Shown piece by piece: positions 10,984-23,137 of a DNA stretch of 64,000 nt (position 1 is the stretch's first letter; every line of letters starts with the position of its first letter). The notes under the pieces are model-generated. The model made no database searches. It was given only the letters and a program-made list of their open reading frames with translations, and was not told the DNA's origin. The position numbers were made by a program, and so were the translations under genes. Source of the DNA: Trametopsis cervina (Eukaryota; Basidiomycota; Agaricomycetes; Polyporales; Irpicaceae); assembly GCA_022385755.1 (NCBI GenBank), contig MU278348.1, positions 469,035 to 533,034 on the forward strand. Reading direction: 5' to 3'.

Positions 10984-12948
10984 TCAGTGCCCATCCTTTA
11001 GTGCCCTCTCCAGTTCACTCCCAACAAGCATATAGAACATTGGCGGGTTCCCCTGAGCACATCCTGTCCACAACAATTCTCCAGGCCCAACGCGTGGTCG
11101 TCGATTGGTGTCCCTCTCAATCTTCCACAGCCATCGCACCCCTTCATATATACGAGAATCGTCCTTGCCATCTACCGCGTACCATTCAAACTGCTTCAAA
11201 GACGGGCACCACTGAGCGATCCTGCGTACTATGTACTGCGTGACGTGGTGCTCATTGCGAGCCTGCCAGGCCTGCATGAGCAGATTGCCATCGTACTCGT
11301 CCAGTTCTGCATCATTTTCGAGATGCAACGCAGCGCGCATGGCGACTAACAGTTCCTCGAATCCTTCCGTGATTTTAGTATGGCCAGTGTGGGTGAGCGT
11401 TAGCATGCTGCCCAGCGTGAGCCCGAATTCTGCGTCGTCCAAATCATATGGCGGAATAACATCGTCCAAGAACTCTACGTAGCCGTATCGCCATGCCCCG
11501 GGCGGTGTCGATGGTTCTTCTTTATAGCCCCATTCATATCCGCCACGACTAACAGGGTGAATGGCCAGCTTTTTCAGGTGCCTAAAATTGGAGGCCATGA
11601 GCGCCACGAAACCCTGCAGAAATCAGCGTCAGCCCATGACTATCAAAAATAGAGTGTTGTAGAGATAGCTGACCATCCAGGGAGCAAACTCTTCTCCCGG
11701 CGAGCTGTCTACACTCGTGGAGATACGGAGTTCTTCAAGTATTGGAAACCAATAGGGGAGCCTCAATAAGATTCCAGTTACCGTGCAGAACTCCGCCGAG
11801 CAAGAATCTATGTCCATAGACAAATTCTGCAGCGCAAGGGCAGTGCAGGCGTAGCGAGGAAAAGGAGAACCTATTGGATGCTGCCACTCAGTGGCATTGG
11901 GAGTCCACGGAATACGAGTGAATGCAAAGTCACGGCATGTGGGAATGCCTCTTTCGTCCGGCGACCAGACCCAAGCCTGCGGATACGGCGCGTGCTCATT
12001 ATACTCCTGCAAGGTAATCTGGCATATGGGTATACCCATCTGGTAAGAAACCACGGTATCCTTCCAGGTGCCAGTGCCGTCGATTAGTTGCAAGAGCGCT
12101 TCTGGACGGATCCGCATATCGGGGGCCATTCCGATGTTGACTTCAAGCAGTGTTGGATGGCAATGAATGAAATGAAAAAGTTCGTGCATATTCATTTCTC
12201 CGCCTTCTAAAGTGAACGCTCGAAGGCTGGGGAACCGGCGGGGCGGCAGATGGGTGGCCATGAAAGCCGACGGTAGAGTCCGGTCGTGATAGAGTGCGAG
12301 AGTAGTTATGGAGGGAAAGATGAACGGGGCATCCGAATCTTCATGCGAAGACCTCTGTGCTTCTTCACCATTGATTGCATACCTGAGGGCCAACCTGACA
12401 GTCCGTAACTTGGGCAGGAGATCCAATCGTGGCCACTCTGCACGGTCCTCCCATGCGAGTTCTAAAGTTTCGAGGTTTGGACAAGAGGCCAGATGATTTA
12501 TTGTGGAGTCTGTACAGACATCCTGCGTCCATCGGAACTCTACAAGGCCAGAGAAAGGGATGCCCTCGTGACGGATAACCTGGTATACCTTCTGCGACTC
12601 ATTAACAGACCGAACACACATGCGCCTGGAAAACATCAACCGCGGGGAACACAATGTCAATATGTGTCATAGACACATCGGCAGCGATACACACCTGACT
12701 AAATGTGCCATATCATCATGTTCCCCGCCCTGCCGAAACCGATACAAAGCGGCGTCATACTCTTCAAATGAGTAGCAGCTTAGATCTTTGACCAGTATCC
12801 GCTCTACAATGGCTTTCAACCGAAAATGAATGCAAGAAAGAGTCTTGAGCGAGCCAAAATAGTAGCTCAGTGTCCCGGGCCTCCTTTCTTCGCCGTAGTA
12901 CAGAAGCTCGCATATGTCGGTTAGAATCTCATCTGGCAAGTGTAGCAA
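10984..12948 (-). CDS. F-box-like / leucine-rich protein 2 (start codon unresolved)
   Basis: Exons 12948-12695, 12625-11674 and 11613-10984 join with consistent phases (611 codons plus stop). The N-terminus reads LLHLPDEILTDICELLYYGE with a following IHFRLKAIVERILV, an F-box-like start. The remainder shows leucine-rich segments (LEEFRW-like repeats, NLETLELAW, LRAFTLEGG, LKKLAIH). The open frame begins at a TTG, and no in-frame ATG occurs before an upstream stop, so a short 5' exon must lie further upstream or the gene is truncated; I could not place it. The last exon begins GFVALMASNF, closely parallel to GTYVALMRNF in the neighbouring F-box gene, with the intron at the equivalent position, so the two look like tandem paralogues. 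Confidence 0.7.
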
Positions 12949-13732
12949 ACTAGTTTTGATACGTGATACTGTCTAGTTCATAGAGTATCTATCAGCACTA
13001 TGAAAACATGCCGAAGTAAATGTGCGCGGCGTACCTTTGCTCGGAGACCTGGTGCCACTGTGAACAATGTCAACTCATTAGCGAAGTCATCGCGGTTTCG
13101 CGAAGCACACACCAGCCAGCTGACCAGTGCGTTTGCGGAGTTGCATTTGACGCATTCTATGAAGCAGGTCGGTGTGAGTGGAATGACCGTCAACTGCGAG
13201 GAGGTAATGTTAAGAACAAGGGCCACACCTGCGCCACAGCGTTTGGTACAACGCGACCCGTCACAGTGTGACACTCGCGTTTCGTGACGTTTCGTGTCTC
13301 TGCACAATCGCGATGTAATCCATGTATAGTGTACACGAGCTGGGAAACCACCCATCCACGCTGATTGAGATAAAATCTTGTGTATACGAGACAACGCACC
13401 ATACTTGGCATCGTGCTTTGGCTGATCAAGGTTGATCTCCTGCTAGGGTACACATCTCCTCACTTGAAGAAAGTCGCATCCTGGTAACTTCCTGCGTTTT
13501 CTTGCCTGCCATTCTACCGCAGCTCAGCCGTCGCCAACCTTCCGCTCGATTTCGAACCTTGTAATGTGCTCGAAACCTTCGCAGACATTATACATAGCCA
13601 CCTACAGCGCAGTCCAGTGAGGTCATCCAGTCGGCATCTTCCGCGCCGAAAGTGGCACGGCATCATCATCATGCCTCTCCAAATCTCGCAAATAACAATT
13701 CATATTGTACCTTTCTTCCTACCACAACGATC
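12949..13732. other. intergenic region, no gene seen
   Basis: Divergent region between F-box gene 2 and the beta-flanking gene. It probably holds the missing first exon of F-box gene 2 and the CT-rich leader of the beta-flanking gene (13480-13730). Confidence 0.5.
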
Positions 13733-15038
13733 ATGGTCAGTGTCCCTCTCGCAAAGTACGAGATCTCACCGCGATGTTTGCTGATCTCGCATCCGCCTCC
13801 AGGATAACTTCATCAAACTCGGAAAGGAATTCTTGGAGAGCCGCAGCCACGAGAATGTGAGCGAGCAGCCCCAGGGCTCCGGCGAAGGTATGTTTCGAGC
13901 CGCGTGTTGTGCACGTTGTGGTAGTGAATGCTGATCTTGCGCGATGCTGCAGGAGGAGGATTCGGCGTCCAAGGCGGACATCAGTACAACTCGCCTGATA
14001 ACCGCCCTCCTGCTGGGTACCAACAAGGCGGCTCTGGAGGCTACGGCGGCGGTCAGCAGGGCTATGAAGGACAAGGACAAGGTTATGGCGGTGGTCAAGG
14101 TCAGCAGGGCTACGGCGGTGGACAGGGACAGGGACAGGGCTACGGCAGCGATCAAGGTCAGCAAGGATACGGCGGTGGTCAAGGCCAGCAAGGCTACGGC
14201 GGCGGTCAAGGTCAGCAGGGCTATGGCGGCGGTCAAGGGCAACAGGGCTACGGTGGTGGTCAAGGTTATGGTGGTCAAGGTGGTCAAGGTCAGGGCTACG
14301 GTGGAGGCGGCTCAGACCGCCCTCAATGTACGTATCTTCCCCAGCACAGATCGCGCATGATGCTCAAAGAACTTGCTTGTTGTTAGTCAACCAGGACGAG
14401 GTCGTCAACAAGGCCGCTCAAGAGGGATCAGGAGATCGTTCGATGTTCTCCAACGCCCTTGGTTTCCTCAACAACAACCACGTACGTCATTGACCGCAGT
14501 CATCTTTCGTCATGTATCACTGATGAGATGACCCCAGGACGAGCACAATCGTCCGGTCGACGAGGAGCACGTCACCGCCGCTCACCAGCAGGCGTACAGC
14601 AATGGCAACGCATCCAGCCTGAGCGCAAGCTCTATGGGTAGCGCAGCTGCTATGCAGGTACGTGATAGCGTCGACTTCATCACATCGCAGCGCTGATGAA
14701 TGACGTATATAGGTGCTGAAGAGCTTCACCAGTGGTGGTGGCAGCAGCGGCGGAGGAGGCTCGCAGACGCAGCTCATCAGTCTTGCGATGGCTGAGGCGA
14801 CGAAGCTGTTCGATGGCGCCGGCGGCGCTTCTTCTGGCAACAAGCAGGACGCTGTCAACAGCGCTGCTATGACCGTCATGAAGCTCTTGGTGCAGTCCAA
14901 GTTCAGCGGAACGACTGGAGGCGGCAACAGTGGTGGTCTGGGAAGCCTCATCGGCATGGTACGTTGACTCTTCTTCCTCGTCGGGTGAACCGGGGCTGAT
15001 GAATGCGTGATCCCTTGTAGGCAAGCAAGTTCATGTAA
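13733..15038 (+). CDS. beta-flanking gene protein (DUF7721-type), intact copy
   Basis: Seven exons: 13733-13735 (only the ATG), 13803-13887, 13953-14327, 14387-14481, 14538-14657, 14713-14958 and 15021-15038. The protein starts M-DNFIKLGKEFLESR and continues with a ~110-residue Gly/Tyr/Gln tract of GYGGGQGQQ units. It ends in a conserved alpha-helical domain: QDEVVNKAAQ, DRSMFSNALGFLNNN, a DEHNRPVDEEHVTAAHQQAY segment, SQTQLISLAMAEATKLFDGA, NSAAMTVMKLLVQSKF and the terminal ASKFM. This matches my recollection of the basidiomycete beta-flanking gene beside the HD mating locus; its biochemical function is unknown. Exons 3 (end) to 7 and the 3' flank are repeated in inverted orientation at 24.6-25.7 kb. 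Confidence 0.85.
14036..14300 (+). repeat. in-frame minisatellite encoding GYGGGQGQQ units
   Basis: About nine 27-30-nt units lie in tandem inside exon 3 of the beta-flanking gene. They encode GYGGGQGQQ with variants (GYEGQGQ, GYGSDQGQQ, GQGYGGQGG). All units keep frame. The composition resembles prion-like low-complexity sequence. Confidence 0.85.
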
Positions 15039-15423
15039 ATCTGATTCAGGGAACAGACTGTAAAGCATCAGGACACTGCTATATTGTAAAGTAGAGAGAT
15101 TGAATCCAATGCTGGTGTACAAGCGTATTGCTTCACGACGTGTCGGCGCCGTGCGGAGCGTATGTGGTGTTGATCTGCGTCGGTAGAGAGCACGGGCAGT
15201 AGATGTGATTCCAGCGAGTTGTCGTTCTAACTGCAGCAATCACGCTGGACGGGAGCAGAGTAAAGAAGACGATGACAGGTATACTGCGCTTGGACCAAGG
15301 TTTTGTCACTCTTGCGAGCATCTTCCAGTAGTTCTTGCGATGGTTGACGAGCATAGTATAGTGCACCAAAAGCACAGTTTCGCTATTCTTGCAAGGACTT
15401 CCAGTAGTTCTTGCGATGGCCGG
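14300..15423 (+). repeat. inverted duplication, copy 1 (beta-flanking gene 3' half plus 3' flank)
   Basis: This segment, from the last Gln/Gly repeat unit through exons 4-7 and about 385 nt of 3' flank, recurs in opposite orientation at about 24598-25716. Coding parts look close to 90% identical by eye, and introns and flank are clearly alignable. The left edge lies within the GQ repeat and is uncertain by about 15 nt. The right edge is near the second short direct repeat. Confidence 0.85.
15311..15419 (+). repeat. pair of short direct repeats in 3' flank
   Basis: Two ~32-nt units, 15311-15343 and 15388-15419, share the core TCCAGTAGTTCTTGCGATGG. A degraded version of both is present in the inverted copy near 24605-24710, so the pair predates the duplication. 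Confidence 0.7.
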
Positions 15424-17837
15424 CGCATTTGCTAGAGTTCAAACCGACGGGTTGCACGAGGGAACCTGGATTGTGCGTAGAAGAGGCTTGATTCGGTTAC
15501 GCGGAGTCTTGCATCGACCTAGGCGGTCAGAAGACGATGACATTTAGGAGGTCCTGATATTTATTCGTTAGACATGAGCATAGAGGCTGCCCGTACTTAA
15601 CAGCGCGAGAGCTGCACGGTTTATGCGTTCCTATAGACCTGATAAGTCCAATACAGCCAGGAGAGCAGACGAATGATATACGATGGCCAACTCGTATTTC
15701 GTGGGTTTGGGCGAGGAGGGCAAGGACGGTTAGAATCGTGCTCTGGGATTCAACAGACTCCCAAGACCAGAGAACGGGATTGGAACCGGGTCTTCGTCGG
15801 GGGTACCACCAAGGGTCGTATATTGCAGGCACGCCTCGCACGGCTAGCGACGGCAATAGACATGGTCAAAGCTCCAGTAGTCGGGCAGATAGGGAATGTC
15901 GGCGTGCGAGGGCAGTGCAGTATGCATCTCGCGTTAGTCTTTGGAGACAAGATCGCCGTGGTGCAAGAGGTAGGAGTCCAAGAGACGGAGATGTGGACAG
16001 AGTAAGGATATTCCCGGCCGATACCGATCAGAGAGAGCGTCGGTGACTCCTTCCTTTCCTGGTCGGGTAGGCCGCTGCCTCTTGACCTTTTGCCCCCATG
16101 TCCACTGCCTGTATCGCCAGCAACTGCTCGCTATCCATTGCGCTTTCTATGCATTTTCCTGCTCGCACCCGGGAGGTACGACAAATCGACTCGGCCGCAT
16201 CGCGCCCTCTGCAGGCGCGTTCGCGCTAATAATGCCACCGAAGGGTGGCGACCAATGGGGACTTGAAAGGGGTAGACGGAGTGCCCGGGACAGTTCAATC
16301 CTCCGAGGGTCCGTATGTGTCGTTGTGGGTGCCGCCAGCCCGTCCCGCGAAGGAGATTAGCTTAACAATTCAGCCTCCCTGCAGCAGCGTGTCGCACAAA
16401 CGCGCATTGGGGATGCTCTAGCTTGACAAGCCATGTGCCCACCAACGAATCACCCTAGATCTCGCATATGTCGCCCGGTGGAGAATGCGTTTCCTCCTGC
16501 AGGTGATGGCGACGTTGCGCTAGCAGCTCTCGAATCATGCGCGATCGCGAGCTAGCGTTTCGCCAGCATCTCGAAGATGTCCTGGGGACCTTCGTGGTCT
16601 CGTGGCGTGGCGATTGCTCGGGAGGCGAGGCAGCTGAATCGCTTTTTGCAGGCACCTTTTGCTAGGATGTCCGGATAGTCAATGCTGCGCCCCATCAGTA
16701 CGGTGATGCACTAAACGCGACTGTCATGCATGGATGACGCACAGAGGCATGTACAAATGGTGATCTTGTGGCTGAAGCCATATCACGCAGCTCGCCAGAA
16801 ACCGTATGGGACTCGGCAAAATTACGGACAGGACCTCGCACCTTGCGTGCCGTAGGGGCCTGGGCAAGTGCAGCACCAGAGGACTCTCGCTCGTCGTTCG
16901 AGCCATTCTGATCTCTCTTGCCCATCAGCGTGCATCGCGCTGGCATCTCGAGAAGGAACTGCCTCGCACCGTGTTGCGGCTGGGTCTGCTGGTGCCCGCG
17001 ATCTGCCATCAGCCCAATCTTGGCTGCCGCTTTTCTGCCAACGCAACCCCGATCAGGCGAAAAGTGCGACCAAACATCTACGAATCGGGCTCCACTCGGC
17101 GTTGCGTGTCGCTTCCTAGACCGGGAAGGCGTGGCTTGGGCGAGAGATGGTGGCTTCGGTGAAGATTCGAGGGTGCTCTTTGCCTTCGTGTTGCCGTCTC
17201 TCGGCTGTGACGACCTGCATTTCGCCCCTTCGAACAGTGCGTTTCCGCCTGCGCACTTACTCACGCCGAGTCATTCGACCTAAGCAGAGCCGCCTGACAC
17301 ACCGTTTCGTGCACTGCTCTAGGCGCACGTCCCCAGGAATGGCCGGCAGCCAACCACGATCGCCGAAAGGACGTAAAAGTCTGGTCATCCCCACGCCCTC
17401 CTTCCGTTTGCGGCGGCTTTGGAAATCACTGCTCAAATGCGCCTAACCACCTTTAAAAACCTGCTCTCGTCACGCTCTGCGCTGCACGTTTTGTCGAATT
17501 CCTCCGTTTGTCCAGGGGTAGTGAGGTGGCGAGTCGGCCAGCGTTACATATCGTGTCACTGGCTCGTCGAAAAGGCACACCAATTTCTGTGAACAAGGCT
17601 TCATCTCGCTGCCAGTTCGGCCCCACTGCCCCGAAATCTCTTGCTGTCTGCTGTTGCTGCTGATCCTTCACGTTCCTTTGCACATCTTCGGCCTGATATC
17701 CGGCCGCTCGGTACCCTCCTTTGGGTCTCTAATCTGACCTTCACCTTCGCCTCTTTTCCAGCCCGTCGTCGCTCGTTAACTCTCTTGCCTTCACCGTCTC
17801 TGTTGGGGGTCGCCAAACGACCTCTACCGTCCGTTGG
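15424..17837. other. gene-poor region, no supported gene
   Basis: About 2.4 kb without convincing coding sequence. A 189-codon minus-strand frame at 16695-17264 overlaps frames of similar length on the other strand and shows no family resemblance. The last 350 nt are CT-rich and probably lead into the gene at 17838. Confidence 0.5.
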
Positions 17838-18498
17838 ATGACTCCCGGCGGCATGTCCTCAAGCACTCCAGAACGCAGTCCGTCGCGGTTGGGCAGCAAC
17901 GTACAGGCTCAACCGTCCCAACAGCTCCCGCCCACCAACCGTCTGCCCAGCTATCGTTCGTCATACTGCGGGCGATACCATCCATATGGACGCCGCGTGC
18001 CCCGTCATGGCCCTCCGATAGACTTGATGGTGCGTGCTCCTCGGCCTCTGTGTCACCCTCTGGGTAGCAATGTATTCACGGCTGTCCATACCCATTTCTA
18101 ATACAGAAAACAATCGATGCTCGGTGTGAGAGCAACAGGGCGAGTATATCCTTGGTAAACACATTCATTACGCACCCTCCTCGTGTCATCTACTAACCCA
18201 TGCGCAGTCTGTGGTGGATGAGGAGGATGAGGAAGAGCTAGACGAAGAGGAGGAGCTCACCGAGCCTCGCGGGGATAGCGATGGTAGTCACCAGCTCTCT
18301 GTGCCTCACGCCAACAAAGCCATGCTGGTGAGGCGCAGGAGCTTTACGGACCTCGTCGTCGTACGTTTTCTGTATTCTCGTCACGAACGTTAACGCTTAC
18401 GTAAACCCGCCTCTTCCTCTCTCCAGGATCTCGCCTTCGCCATGCGCCGCAGCCTGCATTGGAAACGACAGAAATTGAAATTTGTGAAAGACTGCTGA
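17838..18498 (+). CDS. small unrecognised protein with acidic stretch and basic C-terminus
   Basis: Four exons with in-phase joins: 17838-18029, a short exon reading KTIDARCESNRASISL, an exon opening SVVDEEDEEELDEEEELTE, and the last ending at 18498. The protein is about 155 aa. It has a Ser/Pro/Gln-rich N-terminus, an acidic run, then NKAMLVRRRSFTDLV and DLAFAMRRSLHWKRQKLKFV at the C-terminus. I do not recognise the family. The RRRSF motif could be a kinase-site-like or nuclear signal, but that is speculation. Clean splice sites at all three introns and a conserved-looking C-terminal block argue that it is real. It lies between the beta-flanking gene and the HD genes, a stretch often free of other genes in mushrooms. 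Confidence 0.65.
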
Positions 18499-19857
18499 AG
18501 GCCGTTGGACGTGCGGCAGCCAACCAACCCGCGTCCGCCGTCGATCGAAAGAAAGAGCGAACAGTTGTCCGATTGCCTTCCTCGAAAATTCTGCTCCGAC
18601 ATATATCAACGTTCATGTACATGATGACCCCTTTTCCATATTTCCGATCCCCGCACCCACCTCACCGTACATATCACCCCTCCACGTCCGCCCCTCCCCA
18701 TTTCGGTTCATGCACACCTTCGGGGCAAATTCTCTCGAAGACGTGCTGTATTATACGTTTGGTCGTTCGGCATGCATGCAGATGCGCCTTCTGGTATCAT
18801 ACACTTTCTGCTCATACATCACCGAATAGATCCTAGAGATAGACTAGGTAGTGCAAATACGGTTTTCGGCATGGGTGCTGTAGATGTAGCAGTGCCTGAT
18901 GGACCTTGTGCCGTTTGCGGACAATACGATTTTGATTTGGCGTTGATGGTGGGACGGGCACCTCAGACGTCCGACAGTACTCCAAAGGAGCCTCAGCAAG
19001 GCAGGTGTTGCTGTGTGGTCGTAAGCTGGTGCACGAGCTCTCGGTGTAGTGCCTGAAGTGTAACGCAATAAAAATCAAACTTAAGTATGAGAGCTAACCC
19101 CTGCTTGATCTGCCACGGTGGTACTGATCAGAGTTTTACACTGGAGATTCGATTTCAGTTATAAACCAGGCGACATGCACTACAGTTGTAGGTTTATTAA
19201 ACTCGGAAGCGGTCTTCATGAAGAAGCTTATCTGAAGACAGACTGAGAAACGTTTGTTCATTAAAATTTTCCGCAGTACTAATATTACCTCTTCCAAATT
19301 CGCGATGATGGAACTCAGGAAGGGTTGAACGATCTAAGATTTTAAGACTTGCGTGTATGAAATCACTGAGTGATGCCAGGAGGGTGTGACGCCCGGGCAT
19401 ACCATAATGATATAACTCCACAGTTACGCATACATAGATGACTGCACACACTAAGTGACCGGACATTAATGCACTGGTCGTGAACAATGGCCACCAGTGA
19501 CTGCTTATTGTCGTGGCAAGAGCAACTACAGGTACCGGTATCCAACGGCCCGCACACAGGATGTCCAAATACACACAAATAAAGGCCGCTAAAGGCGCCG
19601 GCGGACAATGCACAATATCAAGTGCGCCCGACTTCGGTATTTGTTCACGGTGTGGGTTCCATCATTAGTAAATATGTTCAAGCGCAAATTATTATTGAAT
19701 TAAAACATAGAGCCTTCTACCGTTACAATCTTGAGACGAAAATTATTACACAACCGATGACACAGATGCAATACATGAACACATGGATAAGAAACTTGGG
19801 CAGAGCGGAGACCGCTAACACTTCAGGCTTTGGTGCCGTGGCCGTTGGTAATAAGTC
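18499..19857. other. intergenic region, no gene seen
   Basis: About 1.36 kb, partly AT-rich (19060-19350, 19660-19860). Only short overlapping frames without resemblance to known families. Confidence 0.5.
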
Positions 19858-20290
19858 TTAATCCCTGTCAGACTTCTGCATGATCTCGAGGAAGATCTCG
19901 TACCCACGCCTACGACCGTTCACTGCCTCCATGTTGGCTCTTAATGCCTCGAAGTAGAAGCCTTCGATGGCAGTGCGAAGTTCTTTGTAGTATTCGTCTA
20001 TCCGTACTTGATCAGCACCAGCATTTGGAAAGATAGAGACTGCACTTACACTGATAGACCTTGGACTCATTAACATCCTGGGCATTGCCGTAGAACTTGG
20101 CGATAGACTGACGCAAGTTCCAGACATCTTCGGGATTCATATCCACGACGCTCCTATAGGGTTCCTCGTGGCGGCGGCTGAGGTAGTGGTTGCGAACGTA
20201 GAGGGCGCCGATGGTGTCTGGACTGGCTCGGATGGAGGACCTGCCGCGAGATTCGTTGGAATCCAGCAACGAATCAGAGTGGATCGACAT
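19858..20290 (-). CDS. small unrecognised protein (129 aa)
   Basis: Two exons, 20290-20050 and 20006-19858, join in phase with a consensus GTAAGT donor. The protein starts MSIHSDSLLDSNESRGRSS, then contains IGALYVRNHYLSRRHEEPYR, NPEDVWNLRQSIAKFYGNAQ and a helical tail with EYYKELRTAIEGFYFEALRA and GYEIFLEIMQKSDRD. It looks soluble, mixed helical and charged, with no signal peptide. I recognise no family. The acceptor is CAAG rather than the usual CAG/TAG with a pyrimidine tract. It sits inside the inverted-repeat-bounded segment near HD1, but any role in mating is unsupported. Confidence 0.6.
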
Positions 20291-23137
20291 CTCGAGAGGA
20301 GGGTAGAGGCGTGAAGAAATAAGGAAAAGGAGATAACAAGTAATGAGCGCAGGAGGGGCTTGCTACTGCTGGACGAGGTAGAGACTCACCGCCTTTTATA
20401 TTACGAAGAGAGTTGTTGGCCACAGACTGTGGCCAGGTCACGAGACTTGAGGCTGCGCGTTGACATCCTTTGTCGCCATCATACACGAGGCGCATATCAG
20501 CTCTGGCGCAGATACCAGTCGCAAAGCATCCTTTGTCCGGCAGCCAGTCGCTTTCAAAGCGCCGGCGCGGCTGTGCTGTCCGTGGCCACCTACGCCACTT
20601 TGGTAATCATACTTCAGCACCTGCACAGAGGATAGCTGACTTGGCATAGCAGGAACGCACTTCATCTCATCAAAGACACCGATAGAGCGTGGCCATTTGA
20701 ATGCGCCATTGAGATGCATGCCGACGAGACGATCTGCATTTGACACTTTGTGGCTATGGCCGTCCTGAAGGCTCGTCCGTGACGGCACCCATATTCACTG
20801 GGATAGATAGCCGGGTGGCACAGAGTGTAACGGGCCAGGGAACCCTGTTCAAATGCATACCCAAGCCCTCCTCGACGCCGCGTGTGCAGCGCCACCGCCA
20901 ACGAGTGCTATGGCCACCCCCGCTCGGGCGACTGCAAGGAAGCGCCGTGTCAGCCGTAATGACCGCTAGCAGGTGGCGTTGGCCTTTTCGATATGCTTAG
21001 TCTTAGGGTTATTTATCACAGAGGATCGTATTACGCTGAAAAAGTTCATAATTACACCTTCAACAATATCTATTAGAGTAGTAGCAACGTGGTACAAAAG
21101 ATAGCTTACGATTACTACTAAGAAGCCTCGCGCCCGTCGGGAAAGTAACCGAATAATTACCACCATATCGCAGTAGTCTGGCAGCTATGAAGGCTCAGAT
21201 CATCTGCCGATCACGCCAGACATTGAGCCGATTGTGAGGTTTATTGTGATGGTCGGCTGCAGGAACATCGACTATACGAAGAAACTCTGTTCAGTAGAAC
21301 GTGCGTATTATGAAAGCACGAGCACCCGAAGAATGGCTTGTAGGAAACGCGTCTTGCAAGTGGTCGCATAGTAGAGAGATCAAAGACATGCAAAGCTCAG
21401 ATATTATAGCTGCGAATGGCGTCGTCCACCGAGTGATTGATCTCCAGAAGGGCAGAAGGACAAGCCGTCATCGGAACCACAGTCAGACGAGATGGCCAGA
21501 GCAAGAGTTGGATCTTCTGAGCCATCCACCCCGGAAATCATAGCAGTGCGAAAGGACCAAGTGTAAAGCGAGAGTATGTCAGCCTTCCGAGCAAGAAAGT
21601 CTCAAGTTGTCGCCAGACCCATACGCAGCAGAGAAGACGTTTGCGCCTGACAATCTGGAGTCTATACACAGCCTCGTCAGACCACTTACCTCATACGCCT
21701 GAGCTCTACGTCCAGGGAACTGCGGATTTGTGGGTATACCTGAGCCGGCATATCGCAAACGGATCTAACAGACGGAGTGAGCAACATCCACCGTAAGACG
21801 AATCTGGTTTAACGCACCCTGTGATTATCAACGATCCCATCGCGTCAAGCAGCACCTCGTCCCGGAGCCTTCGCTGAGCTCGGCACTGAGGCAACTTGAA
21901 CCCTTCACAACAGCGTACCACACACCCCGTCTTGGGACGAGGAACAGTGACCGTAGTTGCCGCCGAGAACAAACAATCCTAACACAAAGCAGATTAGCGT
22001 AGGGGGCGGGAAAGGAACAACGCACGATCCGGACCCACAAACGGATCGATTACAAGAGAGAACAAGCACCGTCCTCCGAAAAGGCAAGAGGCCGCCGTCG
22101 ATCCTTGGTGCACACAGGACCACACCGTGCTATCCCGAGGTATCGTCCTTGTACTTTCGCGCCCCGCCATCAATGCCGTTGACTACGCTCCGTCGACATA
22201 GGACTCGTCGGGAGGCGACACGAGACTAGTTGGGCGGAGAGTAGCAGGAGTACCAGATATCCGTGTTTCGGTGAATGCTGAGTTGCTAATTTCCCCTTGT
22301 CTCTGCAGGGAAAGGTGGAATGCGAGATTTCACTGTCCGCAGTGGCTTCATCGATTTGGCGTATTTAAGCAGCTCTTTCCATGGATTGTTCTCTCTCACT
22401 ATCACACTTCTATTCCTCCCACTTCTGCATCTGCTAACTTCTTCTTGCACTGGTCGATACGTCACACTTCGAAATCAAGCACGATAGCGACTGAGGCGAC
22501 GATGTCTTCTGGTCTTCGGAGCTCTCGTGCGATATCTTGCGTTGTGTTTTGTCTTCTCTGGGCTTCTCTTGACAGCTGAGGCTAGTGTGTGCGAGGTCCG
22601 GACTGGAACAACGAGAAAGCGTGGAATTGGGCGCGAGCACTACAAACTGATATACAATAAGGATAGGAATAAATATCCAGGGAGAAAGGTGTGGATGTTG
22701 GGAGTTCGGGGGATGCGTAAGTGTTCAATGTGCGTGTGTTGGTTGGTTTGGATGTGTGATTAGGGTATGCGCTGTGGGACGTGATGGTAAGAAACCTATG
22801 AGTGTGAAAATGAGGTGAGTGTAACAATCTATATGAGTACACGGAGCATCAAACGGAAGAATTTGAGCAGGAGGGGAGTAAAAACGAAAGAAAACATATG
22901 AAAAGCGAGATAAAGAAGCAGAGATGGAGAGTAAAAGGAGTCGAGAACATGCAGATGGAGAAAGAAAGCGAAAAAGCGTAGCTGTGCGGGTATATGGTAC
23001 GTCTTGAAAAATGATGTGCGAGGGAAAGCGTTGACTAGAACTTTGGAGAGCGGCGATCAGAAAGGTGATGATGTGAGTGAGGTGTTATGATCTATGACAA
23101 CATGAGATTGCAGCTACTGATACACAGAAGGCGACAC
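20291..23137. other. gene-poor region downstream of the HD1 remnant
   Basis: About 2.85 kb with no supported gene. At 22520-22770 a frame encodes a signal-peptide-like stretch but opens with GTG instead of ATG. From about 22850 to 22985 the plus strand is strongly purine-rich (GA-rich), possibly 3' flank of the minus-strand HD1 remnant. Confidence 0.5.

Noticed and set aside
13950..14360. Alternative long frame through the beta-flanking repeat
   Set aside because: It is the shifted shadow of the GYGGGQGQQ frame; only the chosen frame links to conserved exons.
16695..17264. 189-codon minus-strand open frame
   Set aside because: Overlapping frames of similar length exist on both strands, composition is Arg/Ser-rich as expected by chance in GC-rich DNA, and no motif is recognisable.
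22527..22763. Signal-peptide-like frame (RYLALCFVFSGLLLTAEAS)
   Set aside because: The frame opens with GTG; no ATG is in frame, and the rest of the sequence is unconvincing for a secreted protein.
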